Part shown: positions 53,011-63,578 of the stretch, piece by piece
How the letters are laid out: each line of letters opens with the position of its first letter
Numbering within the stretch: the stretch's first letter is position 1
Source: Synaphobranchus kaupii
Lineage: Eukaryota > Chordata > Actinopteri > Anguilliformes > Synaphobranchidae
NCBI GenBank assembly: GCA_029718625.1
Contig: CM056378.1
Span: forward strand, 65,867,027-65,931,026
Direction of reading: 5' to 3'
DNA length: 64,000 nucleotides
Made by a program: the position numbers and the translations under genes
Notes under the pieces: generated by a model
Database searches by the model: none
What the model saw: only the letters and a program-made list of their open reading frames with translations
What the model was told of the DNA's origin: nothing

Positions 53011-55753
53011 TTAAACCCAGCCTTTTAGCAATACCGCCATCAGATGCGCCAAGATTGCCGTCATGAAATTACCAAATTTCTCGCTGACACGCCCTCAGAG
53101 CGATACCGCCAAGCGCTTACTCTTGTGTTCACCATTGCGTTTGGTTTATTAAAATAGAGCCCAGGAAGTTTGAAGAGGGATTATTTGAAAATGCTACCGT
53201 AATATTTCACCCAACTCAGGTCAGATATAGTGGAGGACCTCTTCACTCATAGCCACATGTCAAAAGTTTGAGACGGTCTAAAATTGGCAAGAAAATCCTA
53301 TTTTAAATTTCACCTTTTTCAGTAAATTTACATTGGATTACATAGAAAGTTTGGAGTGGGATTATTTGAAAATGCTACAGTAATATTTCACCCCACTCGA
53401 GTCAGAGGTGGTGGAGGACCTCTTCTCTCATACCCATGTGTCAAAAGTTTGAGACGTTCTAAAATTGGCAAGAAAATTCAATTTAAAATTTCACCTTTTT
53501 CAGTAGATTTACATTGGATTACATAGAAAGTTTGAAGAGGGATTATTTGAAAATGCTACAGTAATATTTCACCCAACTCGGGTCAGATGTAGAGGAGGAC
53601 CTCTTCGCTCATACCCACATGTCAAAAGTTTGAGACGTTCTACAATTGGCAAGAAAATCCTATTTAAAATGTCACCTTTTTCAGTAGATTTACATTGGTG
53701 GACATAGAAAGTTTGAAGAGGGATTATTTGAAAATGCTACAGTAATATTTCACCCAACTCAGGTCAGATATAGTGGAGGACCTCTTCTCTCATATCCACA
53801 TGTCAAAAGTCTGAGACGTTCTAAAATTGGCAAGAAAATCCTATTTAAAATTTCACCTTTTTCAGTAAATTTAAATTGGATTACATAGAAAGTTTGAAGA
53901 GGGATTATTTCAAAATGCTACAGTAATGTTTCACCCAACTCGAGTCAGAGGTGGTGGAGGACCTCTTCTCTCATACCCATGTGTCAAAGGTTTGAAACGT
54001 TCTAAAATTGGCAAGAAAATCCTATTTAAAATGTCACCTTTTTCAGTAGATGTACATTGGATTACAAAGAAAGTTTGAAGAGGGATTATTTGAAAATGCT
54101 ACCGTAATATTTCACCCAACTCTAGTCACATATAGGGAAGGACCTCTTCTCTCATAACCAAGTATCAAACGTTTGAGACGTTCTAAAATTGGCACAAAAT
54201 TCCTATTTAAATAATCACCTTTTTCAGTAGATTTACATTGGTGGACATAGGAAGTTTGAAGAGGGATTATTTGAAAATGCTACAGTAATATTTCACCCAA
54301 CTCAGGTCAGATATAGTGGAGGACCTCTTCTCTCATATCCACATGTCAAAAATTTGAGACGTTCTAAAATTGGCAAGAAAATCCTATTTAAAATTTCACC
54401 TTTTTCAGTAAATTTAAATTGGATTACATAGAAAGTTTGAAGAGGGATTATTTCAAAATGCTACAGTAATGTTTCACCCAACTCGAGTCAGAGGTGGTGG
54501 AGGACCTCTTCTCTCATACCCATGTGTCAAAGGTTTGAAACGTTCTAAAATTGGCAAGAAGATCCTATTTAAAATGTCACCTTTTTCAGTAGATGTACAT
54601 TGGATTACAAAGAAAGTTTGAAGAGGGATTATTTGAAAATGCTACCGTAATATTTCACCCAACTCTAGTCACATATAGGGAAGGACCTCTTCTCTCATAA
54701 CCAAGTATCAAACGTTTGAGACGTTCTAAAATTGGCACAAAATTCCTATTTAAATAATCACCTTTTTCAGTAGATTTACATTGGTGGACATAGGAAGTTT
54801 GAAGAGGGATTATTTGAAAATGCTACAGTAATATTTCACCCAACTCAGGTGAGATATAGTGGAGGACCTCTTCTCTCATAGCCACATGTCAAAAGTTTGA
54901 GACATTCTAAAATTGGCAAGAAAATCCTATTTAAAATTTAACCTTTTTCAGTAAATTTAAATTGGATTACATAGAAAGTTTGGAGAGGGATTATTTGAAA
55001 ATGCCACAGTAATATTTCACCCAACTCGAATCAGATATAGTGGAGGACCTCTTCTCTCATACCCAAGTGTCAAAAGTTTGACATGTTCTAAAATTGGCAA
55101 GAAAATCCTATTTAAAATGTCACCTTTTTCAGTAGATTTACATTGGATTACATAGAAAGTTTGAAGAGGGATTATTTGAAAATGCCACAGTAATATTTCA
55201 CCCAACTCGAATCAGATATAGTGGAGGACCTCTTCTCTCATACCCAAGTGTCAAAAGTTTGACATGTTCTAAAATTGGCAAGAAAATCCTATTTAAAATG
55301 TCACCTTTTTCAGTAGATTTACATTGGATTACATAGAAAGTTTGAAGAGGGATTATTTGAAAATGCCACAGTAATATTTCACCCAACTCGAATCAGATAT
55401 AGTGGAGGACCTCTTCTCTCATACCCAAGTGTCAAAAGTTTGACATGTTCTAAAATTGGCAAGAAAATCCTATTTAAAATGTCACCTTTTTCAGTAGATT
55501 TACATTGGATTACATAGAAAGTTTGAAGAGGGATTATTTGAAAATTCTACAGTAATATTTCACCCAACTTAGGTCAGAGGTACTGTCATACCCTAGTGTC
55601 AAAGGTTTCATACATTGTAATTTTGGATATTATCATTTTTTGTAATATGCCAATATTATTGTATTGTTTCATAACGTTTGGAGTGCGATTATTTCAAAAC
55701 GGTGCAGTATCTAAATAATTTCAGATGTATAACAGTACCTGGTATTTTATATA

Positions 55754-56286
55754 CACTGCCTGGCCAAAAAAAAAGTCGCCGTTGCACCCGTGATGCATAG
55801 TGCCCACTGTACAAACCTCTGGAGGTAGTGTTAAGATCTGGGGTTGCTTCAGTTGGTCAGGTCTAGGCTCAGCAAAGTTATGCAGCAATAAAATGAAGTC
55901 AGCTGAGTACCTGAATGTACTGAATGACCAGGTTATCCCATCAATGGGCATATTCCAGGAAGACAATGCCAAGATTCATCAGGCTCAAATTGTGAAAGAG
56001 CGGTTCAGGGAGCATGAGGAATCATTTTCACACATGAATTAGCCACCAGAGTCCTGACCTTAACCCCATTGGGGTGTGCTGGAGAAGACGTTACGGAGTG
56101 GTTCGACTCTCCCGTCATCAATACAAGATCTCGGCCAAAAATTAATGCAACTCTGGATGGAAATAAATGTTGTGACGTTGCATAAGGTTGTCGAAACAAT
56201 GCCACGACGAATGCGCGCCATAATGAAGGCTATAGGCGGTCCAACGAAATATTAGCGTGTGTGACTTTTTTTTTGGCCAGGCAGTG
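55754..56286 (+). mobile_element. internally deleted Tc1-like element
   Basis: The ends are CACTGCCTGGCCAAAAAAAA and its inverse, with TA at 55752-55753 and 56287-56288. At 533 bp it retains both termini but only the C-terminal half of the transposase. It lies in the AT tract of the right end repeat; the left end repeat has no insertion there. Confidence 0.88.
55800..56255 (+). pseudogene. Tc1-like transposase C-terminal half, dead
   Basis: The frame starts in the Gly-rich region '[16 protein letters not shown]' and passes '[20 protein letters not shown]' with the second catalytic Asp. It meets a stop after SHMN, then reads 'PPESPDLNPIGVCW', where the third catalytic Glu is Gly. A frameshift follows, and the C-terminus 'MPRRMRAIMKAIGGPTKY' ends at 56255. 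The DNA-binding half is deleted. Confidence 0.8.
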
Positions 56287-56472
56287 TATATATATACAGT
56301 ATATATATATAACTAGGCTATCAGAATGTTCAGCCAATAGATTTAGCGGAGAAAAAAGCGGAAGGATGACACTGAAAGCATACAATCGCTTTTCGCGACC
56401 GATTTAAGGTGGACCGGCAATTCCGAATCGGGAGCTGCGAATCGGGAGCCAACTTCAGCGTCGTAGCTACTA

Positions 56473-57105
56473 TGAAGTATGAATGCCCCAAACCAGAGTC
56501 AAAACTGACAAACACCACAACAGTTTGCAACAGATGCAAACATTTGTGTAGTAGAGGGCCTTCCAACAGTCTTGTTTTTATCATGGTTCAAGCCAATAAT
56601 CTTAATTTCTAATAATTTCTATCATTAAGCTCTCCACACCATCTATTGGGAGGGAATATAATATTAATAGTTCCCACTTCCAAGTGTGTTAGGGAGGTAT
56701 ATGTGTGTAGAAAGATAGTGAACAACCTGTCCATCAGAAAGAGGATGAGTAAAGATAACCAGAATTTACGTTTAGCTGTGCTAGTTTGCTAATATTAATG
56801 CATTCACGTTATCTGCCATGTGGTGAAAAACAACCTCTTTCTGCATAATCGCTTTTTAGATGCAATTTAAATTGTTGGCCTATTTTTTCATTACCTTTTC
56901 TTTATCTCTGAAAAAAGCCAAGAAGACTCATTTGTTATTTACTTTATGGAATATTATTGCACCCCCAATAACAATTGAAAAGTACAACTAAAGTTCCGCT
57001 AAAGTACATTAAAATCAGCTCCTGGGCAGAGCAACACAAACCTTTTACGGACCAAAAATATTTGGGGCTATGCTCAAAACATTCGGGGCTCGAGCCCTGA
57101 ATGAT
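56473..57105. other. no recognised gene
   Basis: AT-rich sequence between the satellite block and a hAT-like end. No domain-bearing ORF or paired termini were recognised. Confidence 0.4.
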
Positions 57106-57124
57106 CGGCCTAACGACGCCCCTG
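57106..57124 (-). mobile_element. hAT-like terminus (fragment)
   Basis: Reading inward on the minus strand, CAGGGGCGTCGTTAGGCCG resembles the terminal repeat of a dispersed fish DNA element of hAT type. The partner end was not found. It abuts the LINE at about 57125-57130. Confidence 0.4.
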
Positions 57125-57214
57125 GTAACAATAAACTCTGGTTCACAAAAGAAATTCAAAACTTAAGGAAAGAAAAAAAATTCTGCCTACATAAGTGGAA
57201 ATAAGGAGCAGTAC

Positions 57215-58810
57215 ATGACTGTTAAATACAAACTAAGGTCTGCAATAAGGAAAGCAAAAACCAATTATGCCACACAACTGGAACATCAAATTACAACCAA
57301 TGACACAAGAACAATTTGGAATAAACTCAAGCATATTACCAATTACAAAAAAAGTCCCACCCCCATACCTGACAATGACAAACAACTCCCAGACAAACTC
57401 AACATCTTCTGCGAGAGGTTTGAACAGTCCCTAGTCCCGCCACTCTCACCCCCCACTCCCCCTCCAAACCCCCCTCCCCCCTTTTCACATCCAGGAGGAA
57501 GAGGTGAGGGTCACATTCAGGAGGCTGAATAAAAGGAAGGCAGCAGATCCAGCTGAGCTGCTGAACTAGCCCCTGTGTTTTCCACCATACTCAACACCTC
57601 CCTCCAACAATGCTCAGTACCCCACTGCCTTAAAGAATCCATCATCATCCCCATACCAAAGTCCACAAAGATCTCCTGCCTCAATGACTACAGACCTATT
57701 GCCCTAACATCCGTCATCATTAAGTCATTTGAGCGCATCATTCTCACATACCTGAAAACCGTTACCACTCCCCTCATGGATCCACATCAGTTTGCATACA
57801 GAGCCAACAGGTCTGTTGAGGATGCAGTCAATCTTGCCCTTCATCACACACTACAGCACCTGGAGACACCCAACACCTACGCCCGCATCTTGTTTTTGGA
57901 TTTCAGCTCCGCTTTTAATACCATAAACCCGGTCAATCTCTTCAAAAAACTACTGGACATGAACATTGACCTCTGCATCTGTCACTGTATCCGCAACTTC
58001 CTCTGGAACAGGCAACAGAAGGTAAAGGTAAACAACATAACATCCCGCCATACGACCCTCAGCACTGGTGCCCCCCAGGGCTGCGTCCTCTCACCCTGGC
58101 TATTCTCTCTGTACACAAACCATTTCACATCCCACCCCAGCTCTGTCAACATTTACAAATATGCAGATGACACAACCATTATAGGACTCATATCCTACAA
58201 CAACGAAATGCACTACCGTGAACAGATAAATCAAGCAATCACCTGGTGCACACACAATAATCTACTGCTCAACACATCGAAAACACAAGAAATCATCATC
58301 GACTTCAGACACAAACCACACCCCAAAACCCCATACTCATCTCTGGCAAGCCCATAACCACCACTGACTCACACAAATTTCTTGGAACTCACATAAGCAA
58401 TACACTTAAATGGAAAACTAACACAGACCACATCATCAAAAAAGCACAGCAAAGATTATTTTTCCTACGGCAGCTCAAAAGTCAGACAACACCTTCTTCT
58501 CCCCTTCTACACAACTATCATTAAAAGCACATCCCTAACAGTCTGGTAAAACAGCTTGGACAGTCACACTCAGAAAAAAATCCAGCGCATCGTTAATAAA
58601 TCATCCAAGATCATCGGCACCCCCCTCCCAACAATTGCATCACTTCACCTCAAACGAACAAAAAATCATTGCTGAACCCACTCACCCAGCTCACCACCTC
58701 TTCCAGCTGCTGCCCTCTGGAAGGCGCTATAGATCACTGCCCACCAAAACAACCCGTTTCAAAAACAGCTTCTTCCCCACTGCAATACGGACTCTGAATT
58801 CTTCCCAGTA
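57215..58810 (+). pseudogene. L2-type reverse transcriptase (ORF2) remnant
   Basis: It begins in the linker between endonuclease and RT ('SAIRKAKTNYATQLEHQI', 'NDTRTIWNKLKHIT', 'LPDKLNIFCERFE') and shifts frame to 'EVRVTFRRLNKRKAADP'. The RT core at 57575-58357 has '[20 protein letters not shown]', '[17 protein letters not shown]', the catalytic block '[13 protein letters not shown]', '[19 protein letters not shown]' and '[12 protein letters not shown]'. Further frameshifts follow ('HKFLGTHISNTLKW', 'LPSGRRYRSLPTKTTRFKN', 'NSFFPTAIRTLN'). All catalytic aspartates (F-D, YADD) are visible, but the gene is broken in at least three places and lacks the endonuclease. Confidence 0.9.
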
Positions 58811-58863
58811 ACCCCCCATCTGCACCCAACATACTGCTCCCTGCCTGCATGTCTCCCATTTAA

Positions 58864-60579
58864 AGAGATACTGCAGAGGCTTTTCTAAGGCCCTTTTTTC
58901 CGCTTCAATTTGAACTGAAACTCGTGAGTAGGTGTGGTCATATGACGATCATGCCACGTAGTCATATTATGAATATTCATACGGTCAAGGAGTGAAAGGG
59001 TGTGTCTTGGTGAACTGACTCAGCCCCCTTCCAGCTCTCTCCTCACAACTAAATAAAATGGCTGTATTAGTTGAGCAACGTCTTTGCGAGGAGAGGACCC
59101 GGGATGTAACCGAATGGTAAAGCTAACGTTACCTAGCTAAGTTAGCTTGTTTGTCTGCCTAAAGTAACGTTACTATTGAATACATTCAAATACACAGCAA
59201 AACCCAGTCACACAGTAACGTTAGTATATTGAACATGGCTGGTTGTAGCGCCCTCATAACTTCACTTGGTCCGGAGAGAATTATCATTTATTAGCTAACA
59301 TTATTCATAAATGATATAGCTAATATAACTAGCTATCTAAGTTACCAGTTCTCTCTGGACCAAACGGGGCTAATAGACTGCCTTGCATTACCTAACTTAT
59401 CGATACATTCCATCCGAGTTACTGACCAACTGGTTACTGGTTTTGCTAGGGCTACATCAAATGTATTATTGCTATCGTTTATTAGCTAACGTTACGTATT
59501 CATAAAAGATAGCTCACACAATAGGTTGCCTTCAACCCCACATTAGCTATTACCTATCAGTAATGTCAACCGTTTGCAAAAGCATTTTTGTTGTAGTTTG
59601 TACAGATAACTTGCATGTAAACAGAAACAAACTAATGTCCCAACAGGTGTGCTTGTGGCCACTGCTCTAACCTGTCCCCTCCAGAAAACCTATGTTGCCG
59701 TGAGGTTACTGAGGTAACGTTATGTCAGCGTAGTTATGAAGCTATTCTTGATTTGTCTAATACTGCTGTGCCGTAGTCGGGCATGCTTGGCCCAACTGTA
59801 TAATAGTGGCCAATACATGTGCAATTACACAATGTCACAAATACAATGTAATAGGTATATTGTACTTAGCTGTTTTACTTAGCTGATTTAATGATTACAA
59901 AATTACATCCATCACTGTTGGGATGGCATCTGGCTTCAGCGACAGAGTTTTATAGAAGCCCATCTCAAAGCCAGTTAAATTGTGGTAGCAGTCCGGTGTG
60001 AAGTGCGCGTTGCACACTAGGGCTTTCTTCGGCAAGTCCGCGTGCTCTACACCGATAGCTTGAAGCCACTGGCTAAGTAGCGCTGGGTCTCTCGGCAGAT
60101 TATGAAAGCTAGCGAGGAACGATACATCTCTGACTCCTTGGCATAATGCAGGCAAGTTAGCTAAAGATACCAAGTAGTAACACGTCGTATATGAATAACT
60201 GTAGCTCGATACAAGTCGTAATATTAACGTTAGCAATAATACAAAGCAATTCGCATTTGAACTTGAACTAGCTAATTAGCAGTACAAGGGTCTCAGTCTC
60301 AGAAGGAAAAAAAAAATCGTCGTTCTCTGCATTTATACCACGTGCCCAGCCAAGACCCACCCCTAGGACCACCTCAAGTCCACCCATTTTTATGTTAAGG
60401 ATCTCGTGACGTCACGAATCCCCGGAAGCCAGCATATTGGTAAGTCTACACAAAAACTCAGATAAAACCATTTTGACTAAACATTAAATTTTCGGACATA
60501 AACAGTTGTGTATGATCATAATCTAACTCAAAACATAGGTTTTCAACGGGAAAAGTCGGGTTTTGACTGCAGTATCACT
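58864..60579 (-). mobile_element. Kolobok element carrying a THAP domain
   Basis: The ends are AGAGATACTGCAGAGG and the inverse of AGTGATACTGCAGTC, flanked by TTAA at 58860-58863 and 60580-60583. TTAA duplications with a THAP-encoding ORF define Kolobok. The LINE 3' region reads across the site when the 1716-bp element is removed. No full transposase is present. Confidence 0.85.
59895..60236 (-). pseudogene. THAP zinc-finger fragment (Kolobok)
   Basis: Residues 'SFHNLPRDPALLSQWLQAIG' and 'LVCNAHFTPDCYHNLTGFEM' then 'LKPDAIPTV' match a THAP domain. Visible are the central Trp, the Cys-x2-His pair (CNAH), F.PDCY and the PxAxPT end. The N-terminal Cys pair is degenerate; the region before SFHNLP is not convincing and may be intronic. 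It would bind the element's ends; the catalytic region is absent. Confidence 0.75.
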
Positions 60580-60815
60580 TTAATATGCTGTGTGAATATG
60601 TGAATATGTAATTATGTTGCGTGACTGTGATGTCCAGTATTTATTATTGTGTTGTACTGTCTCATGAGTGTTAATATCATCATTGTGGTTAATGTATGTA
60701 TTGTGCTATATGTTTGAGATTTAATGTATGCTGGAACTAAGCTGTAATATGCTGTACCGATAGCAAATTCCACCAGCCTGGCTTTGTGGTCATTAAACTA
60801 TCTGAATCTAAATTA

Positions 60816-61342
60816 AACTACCACTTTATATAGGTCTGATTGCATTGTAATGTAGCCTACACATTTGTGTACAGGAGAGCCAAGTTTGGATCACATATCA
60901 GTTTGTGCACCGCTGCTTCAGAGCTCTGTGTAGCCTGTTTGAGATGCAATGCATGCTTTTGACGTTTGGACTGTGGTTTCGCTATACAAACCATAGACTA
61001 GAAAATAGCTACAAACCGATCTATACTACAAACCAGGCGGCAACTTTTCCTGACAGTCCAGTGTATAAGATTCCCCTGTGTCGTATGTCATCACTTTGCG
61101 CAAAGAATGATGGGATATCCAAGTTTGTAAACTTGTTTGGCGAGTTTGCATCCGATGTATCCTCGACATTTGGGGAGGATCAAGTACATTTCCTGGATCT
61201 TTGAGCGTCCTCGCTTCTTTGCGTTCTTGGCTTTGGAACAGAACTTGGCCCGTTATCTGATGTCACCCTATTCACAAGAACATGTGAACCTGTGTCACAA
61301 GTCCACAAGTCCGTACTTCTGCGGACTTGGTATTGAGAAACA
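60816..61342. other. unassigned stretch next to truncated gag
   Basis: Two overlapping ORFs of about 100 residues have no recognisable domain. The minus-strand gag stops matching at about 61343, so this is the flank beyond the truncation point. Confidence 0.35.
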
Positions 61343-62379
61343 CCCTTCTTCAACGTCCTTTCTCACAACAGTAATTACAGACATTATGCAACTCATTTTG
61401 AAAGCCATGATCAAACTTAGAAGTTGGGGTAAACCCAACACCTGAAAAACTACTTTTATGAGTCAAAACATATTCGTCTGCTAGAATAGCGGCCTTGGAA
61501 GCAGTACACACTTTATGCTCATTAACATACGTAGCTATATGATCAGTGACAGAATCTTTAAATTGTTCGAGCACAACTAGAGTATGGACATCAGAAGCAG
61601 TACACCAATGATTAAAATGCATTAATAGCTCTCTCGCATATTCAACATGAGTCTGCTTATCTCCCTTTTTGAACATTCTAAATCATTGTCAGTATGCTTA
61701 CAGAACTATTTCATAAGCTTTTAACACAGCAGTCTTAACCAAAGTATACTTTTTACTGTCAACTGAACTTAAGGCAGAATATGCCTCCTGAGCTTTGCCA
61801 GTTAAAACGCATTGTTGCAACAACATACGATCAGCATCAGGCCAATTTCGGGAGTCTGCCACATGCTCAAACAACAAGAAAAATGTATCAGGGTCTTTTT
61901 CATTAAATTTAGGTAACAACTTCAAATTAGTTACAACGTCAAAGCGACTAGTAGAACGAAAATCAGAAGAAAATGGTGACTTATCCGAGAGCTGGGATGC
62001 CTCAAACTTTCCTACCTCAATCAGGTGCAATCGTCGTAATTCAACATCATGTTTTAATTCAGCTAATCCGCGTTCATGTTCATGTTGTTTCACGTTGTCT
62101 TTCACATTCCCTTTCACATTCGCATTGTCTTTCACATTCGCTTTCATGGTCATCACGTTGTAACCATAGCAGCTCCTTTTGTTGTTCAAAAGTAAGACTG
62201 GAAACCGCAAGGGAAGGGATCAGAACAGATGGATTAAGAGGGGGTTCACCTTCACGAACAGTGAGAACTCCCATTTCAACTAAACTGGCTGTAAGAATGC
62301 TCTTGACATTTTCTTCATATCGTTTGTCGCCAATGTCATAATGCTTGCCAATTTTCAATAACTGGTCTGCACAAATCAA
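61343..62379 (-). pseudogene. Ty3/gypsy (Gmr1-like) gag with SCAN-like domain, truncated
   Basis: From 62379 the minus strand reads an N-terminal acidic segment (MICADQLLKIGKHYDIGDKR, LVEMGVLTVREGEPPLNPS). It shifts frame near 62130-62200 after a Glu/Cys/Arg simple run. 'VVTNLKLLPKFNEKDPDTFF' 'LLFEHVADSRNWPDADRMLL' then 'QCVLTGKAQEAYSALSSVDS' follow, the core of a SCAN-like capsid. After a stop at 61698 it continues at 61676 with 'YARELLMHFNHWCTASDVHT' and 'EQFKDSVTDHIATYVNEHKV'. It ends in the first half of a zinc knuckle (CNYCCEKGR) at about 61343, with no protease or polymerase beyond. It is paralogous to 312-1078. Confidence 0.75.
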
Positions 62380-62399
62380 GGTATTCTTTGGAAGGGGCG

Positions 62400-63186
62400 T
62401 TTACAAAATCACTCACAATGGTAGCCATAACCAATCATAAAATGTTACTACAGCCAGCTGATTTAAATCTGCAACACGGACTACGCTCTACTCCCTATTG
62501 GTCCAATGAAAGTGAAGAAACAAGCACCGATCACATGATGCACAACAGGAGAGATAGCCTAACAGGGATGGAGCTTCCCAGAAAAAACAACCTATCCAGT
62601 CCCTAATCTTTGCTGACTTTTTGGGCTATGAGAACACTCAGTCCCCCATAATCACCAGCAAAAACAAAAAAGGAAAAATAACAAAGTAACAAACCACCCA
62701 GGACTCGCCCGACAACTTCCTTATCAATATCTCTCACTGCCATACACTGGTCAACTAACACCTACCGCACCCGATCCAATGTCCCAACAGCGAGCAGAAC
62801 AAAGTGTTTCCAACCAGGGCCAAAACCAGAAAATAAATGCTCCCCTCTTCACCACAGCACACAAATGCACAAGCCAGTAAACACAAGCCAATCAAGCAAT
62901 GTCTGTACGATTCAAAATGGGTTCAGTACGCCGGATAAGGTGGCGTATGACCAAACAAAACAAAGCAACAAACAGGTACTAGGAAAGTGCCTTCCAAACA
63001 CAGATTTCCCTGTGTATCTCCCAACAGCGCTAACGATTTACCAATTAGCTACATAAAAAAATAGCACCACTAGTACTCAACTTCACAAAGACGTCTTCCG
63101 TCCAAACAAAGCGCCAAAAGGAATGTTATACAACAAACATACCTACAAATCCATCCAGGTTTCAGAAAGCTACAAAACTAAACCAA
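62400..63186 (-). other. gag leader between primer-binding site and gag
   Basis: About 800 bp separate the PBS from the first gag codon. No domain-bearing ORF lies in it. A leader of this length is plausible for this group. Confidence 0.45.
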
Positions 63187-63204
63187 ATCCCAGACGAGCC
63201 CCCA
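63187..63204 (-). promoter_or_regulatory. tRNA-Pro primer-binding site
   Basis: On the minus strand TGGGGGCTCGTCTGGGAT matches the proline-tRNA primer-binding site used by many retroelements (one change at the thirteenth position). It lies three bases inside the LTR end (63205-63207), the usual spacing. Confidence 0.85.
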
Positions 63205-63207
63205 TTT

Positions 63208-63578
63208 TGTCATGACCTGGCTCGTAGAGCCATGACAAAACAGGGAGACCACACAGGGAAATTACTGAGCAGATATAATTTTATTTAATTTAACCAAAAA
63301 CACATACAAAATAAAGTAAACATGAGGCATGGAAGTCTGTAGGTTATCAGTTGTGTATGCATATGCTCGAATGAGGGAAAGGTATCATAGTGAGTGTTTT
63401 AAGATGCAAAAAAACCCAAACAAACACGTCCGTGGAGAGGACCAGAGAGACCGTAGAATAGGAGACAACGAGTGAAATAGGGCAAAAAGACTTAATACAG
63501 GTGTGTCTCATAATTAGTTGGCTCTTCAACTCCACCCACCAGCCTACTAACGGCCAGCGGAGCAAGAGAGCCGTAACA
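63208..63578 (-). mobile_element. 5' LTR of the Ty3/gypsy remnant
   Basis: On the minus strand it starts TGTTACGGCTCTCTTGC and ends CATGACA, 371 bp, with TG...CA borders and the PBS three bases beyond. An AATAAA-type signal lies on the minus strand near 63280. Close to the end, 'gtcatgacctggctcgtaga' and 'gccatgac' can pair as a hairpin. Only one LTR is in the window because the internal part is truncated at 61343. Confidence 0.75.

Larger units (their letters stand above)
51198..53162 (-). mobile_element. Harbinger element copy 2, inserted in the satellite
   Basis: The ends are GGGCTCTATTTTCAAACC (51198) and the inverse of GGGCTCTATTTTAATAAACC (53162), flanked by AGG at 51195-51197 and 53163-53165; the satellite reads 'gacataggaagtttgaag' when it is removed. 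It is interrupted at 51513-52495 by another copy of itself in the opposite orientation; the parts 51198-51512 and 52496-53162 rejoin as in the copy at 14975-15949. Confidence 0.92.
50170..55600 (-). repeat. 181-bp satellite array, reverse arm
   Basis: Same unit as the forward arm in opposite orientation ('gggattatttgaaaatgcta', 'atttcacccaactc'), about 19 units after subtracting the Harbinger insertion at 51198-53162. Local amplification is visible. Three successive units starting near 55017, 55198 and 55379 are almost identical, and a three-unit block near 53790-54180 recurs about 543 bp later. Confidence 0.95.
38993..56472. mobile_element. giant foldback-like element with inverted satellite arms
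   Basis: The block reads: end repeat, 181-bp satellite forward, unique axis (49579-50169), satellite reverse, inverse end repeat. The end repeats share 'actgaagttggctcccgatt', 'ggtccacctta', 'ccgcttttttctccgctaaat' and 'caggtactgttatacatctg'. This is the architecture of a foldback element whose arms are tandem repeats, as in Drosophila FB and Galileo. A segmental inversion of an ordinary satellite is the alternative. No target duplication could be fixed at the outer borders (uncertain by about 10 bp). Secondary insertions are listed separately. Confidence 0.6.
55600..56472 (-). repeat. right end repeat of the satellite block
   Basis: Inverse of 38993-39280, sharing 'ggtggaccggcaattccgaa', 'cgggagccaacttcag' and 'attattgtattgtttcataa'. 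It contains about 60 bp more next to the satellite and is split by a Tc1 fragment (55754-56286) at its AT tract. The outer limit near 56472 is judged from where similarity ends ('cgtcgtagctac'). Confidence 0.82.
57130..60815 (+). mobile_element. L2-like LINE, 5'-truncated, split by Kolobok
   Basis: The ORF2 remnant (57130-58810) is followed by 3' UTR that is split at 58863 by the Kolobok element and resumes at 60584. It ends near 60815 with 'ggctttgtggtcattaaact' and 'atctgaatcta', a typical LINE 3' tail. The endonuclease domain is missing, as expected for 5' truncation. The clade (L2) is inferred from RT and linker motifs. Confidence 0.8.

Noticed and set aside
61137..61445. 102-residue plus-strand ORF
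   Set aside because: It partly overlaps the gag remnant in antisense and has no domain.
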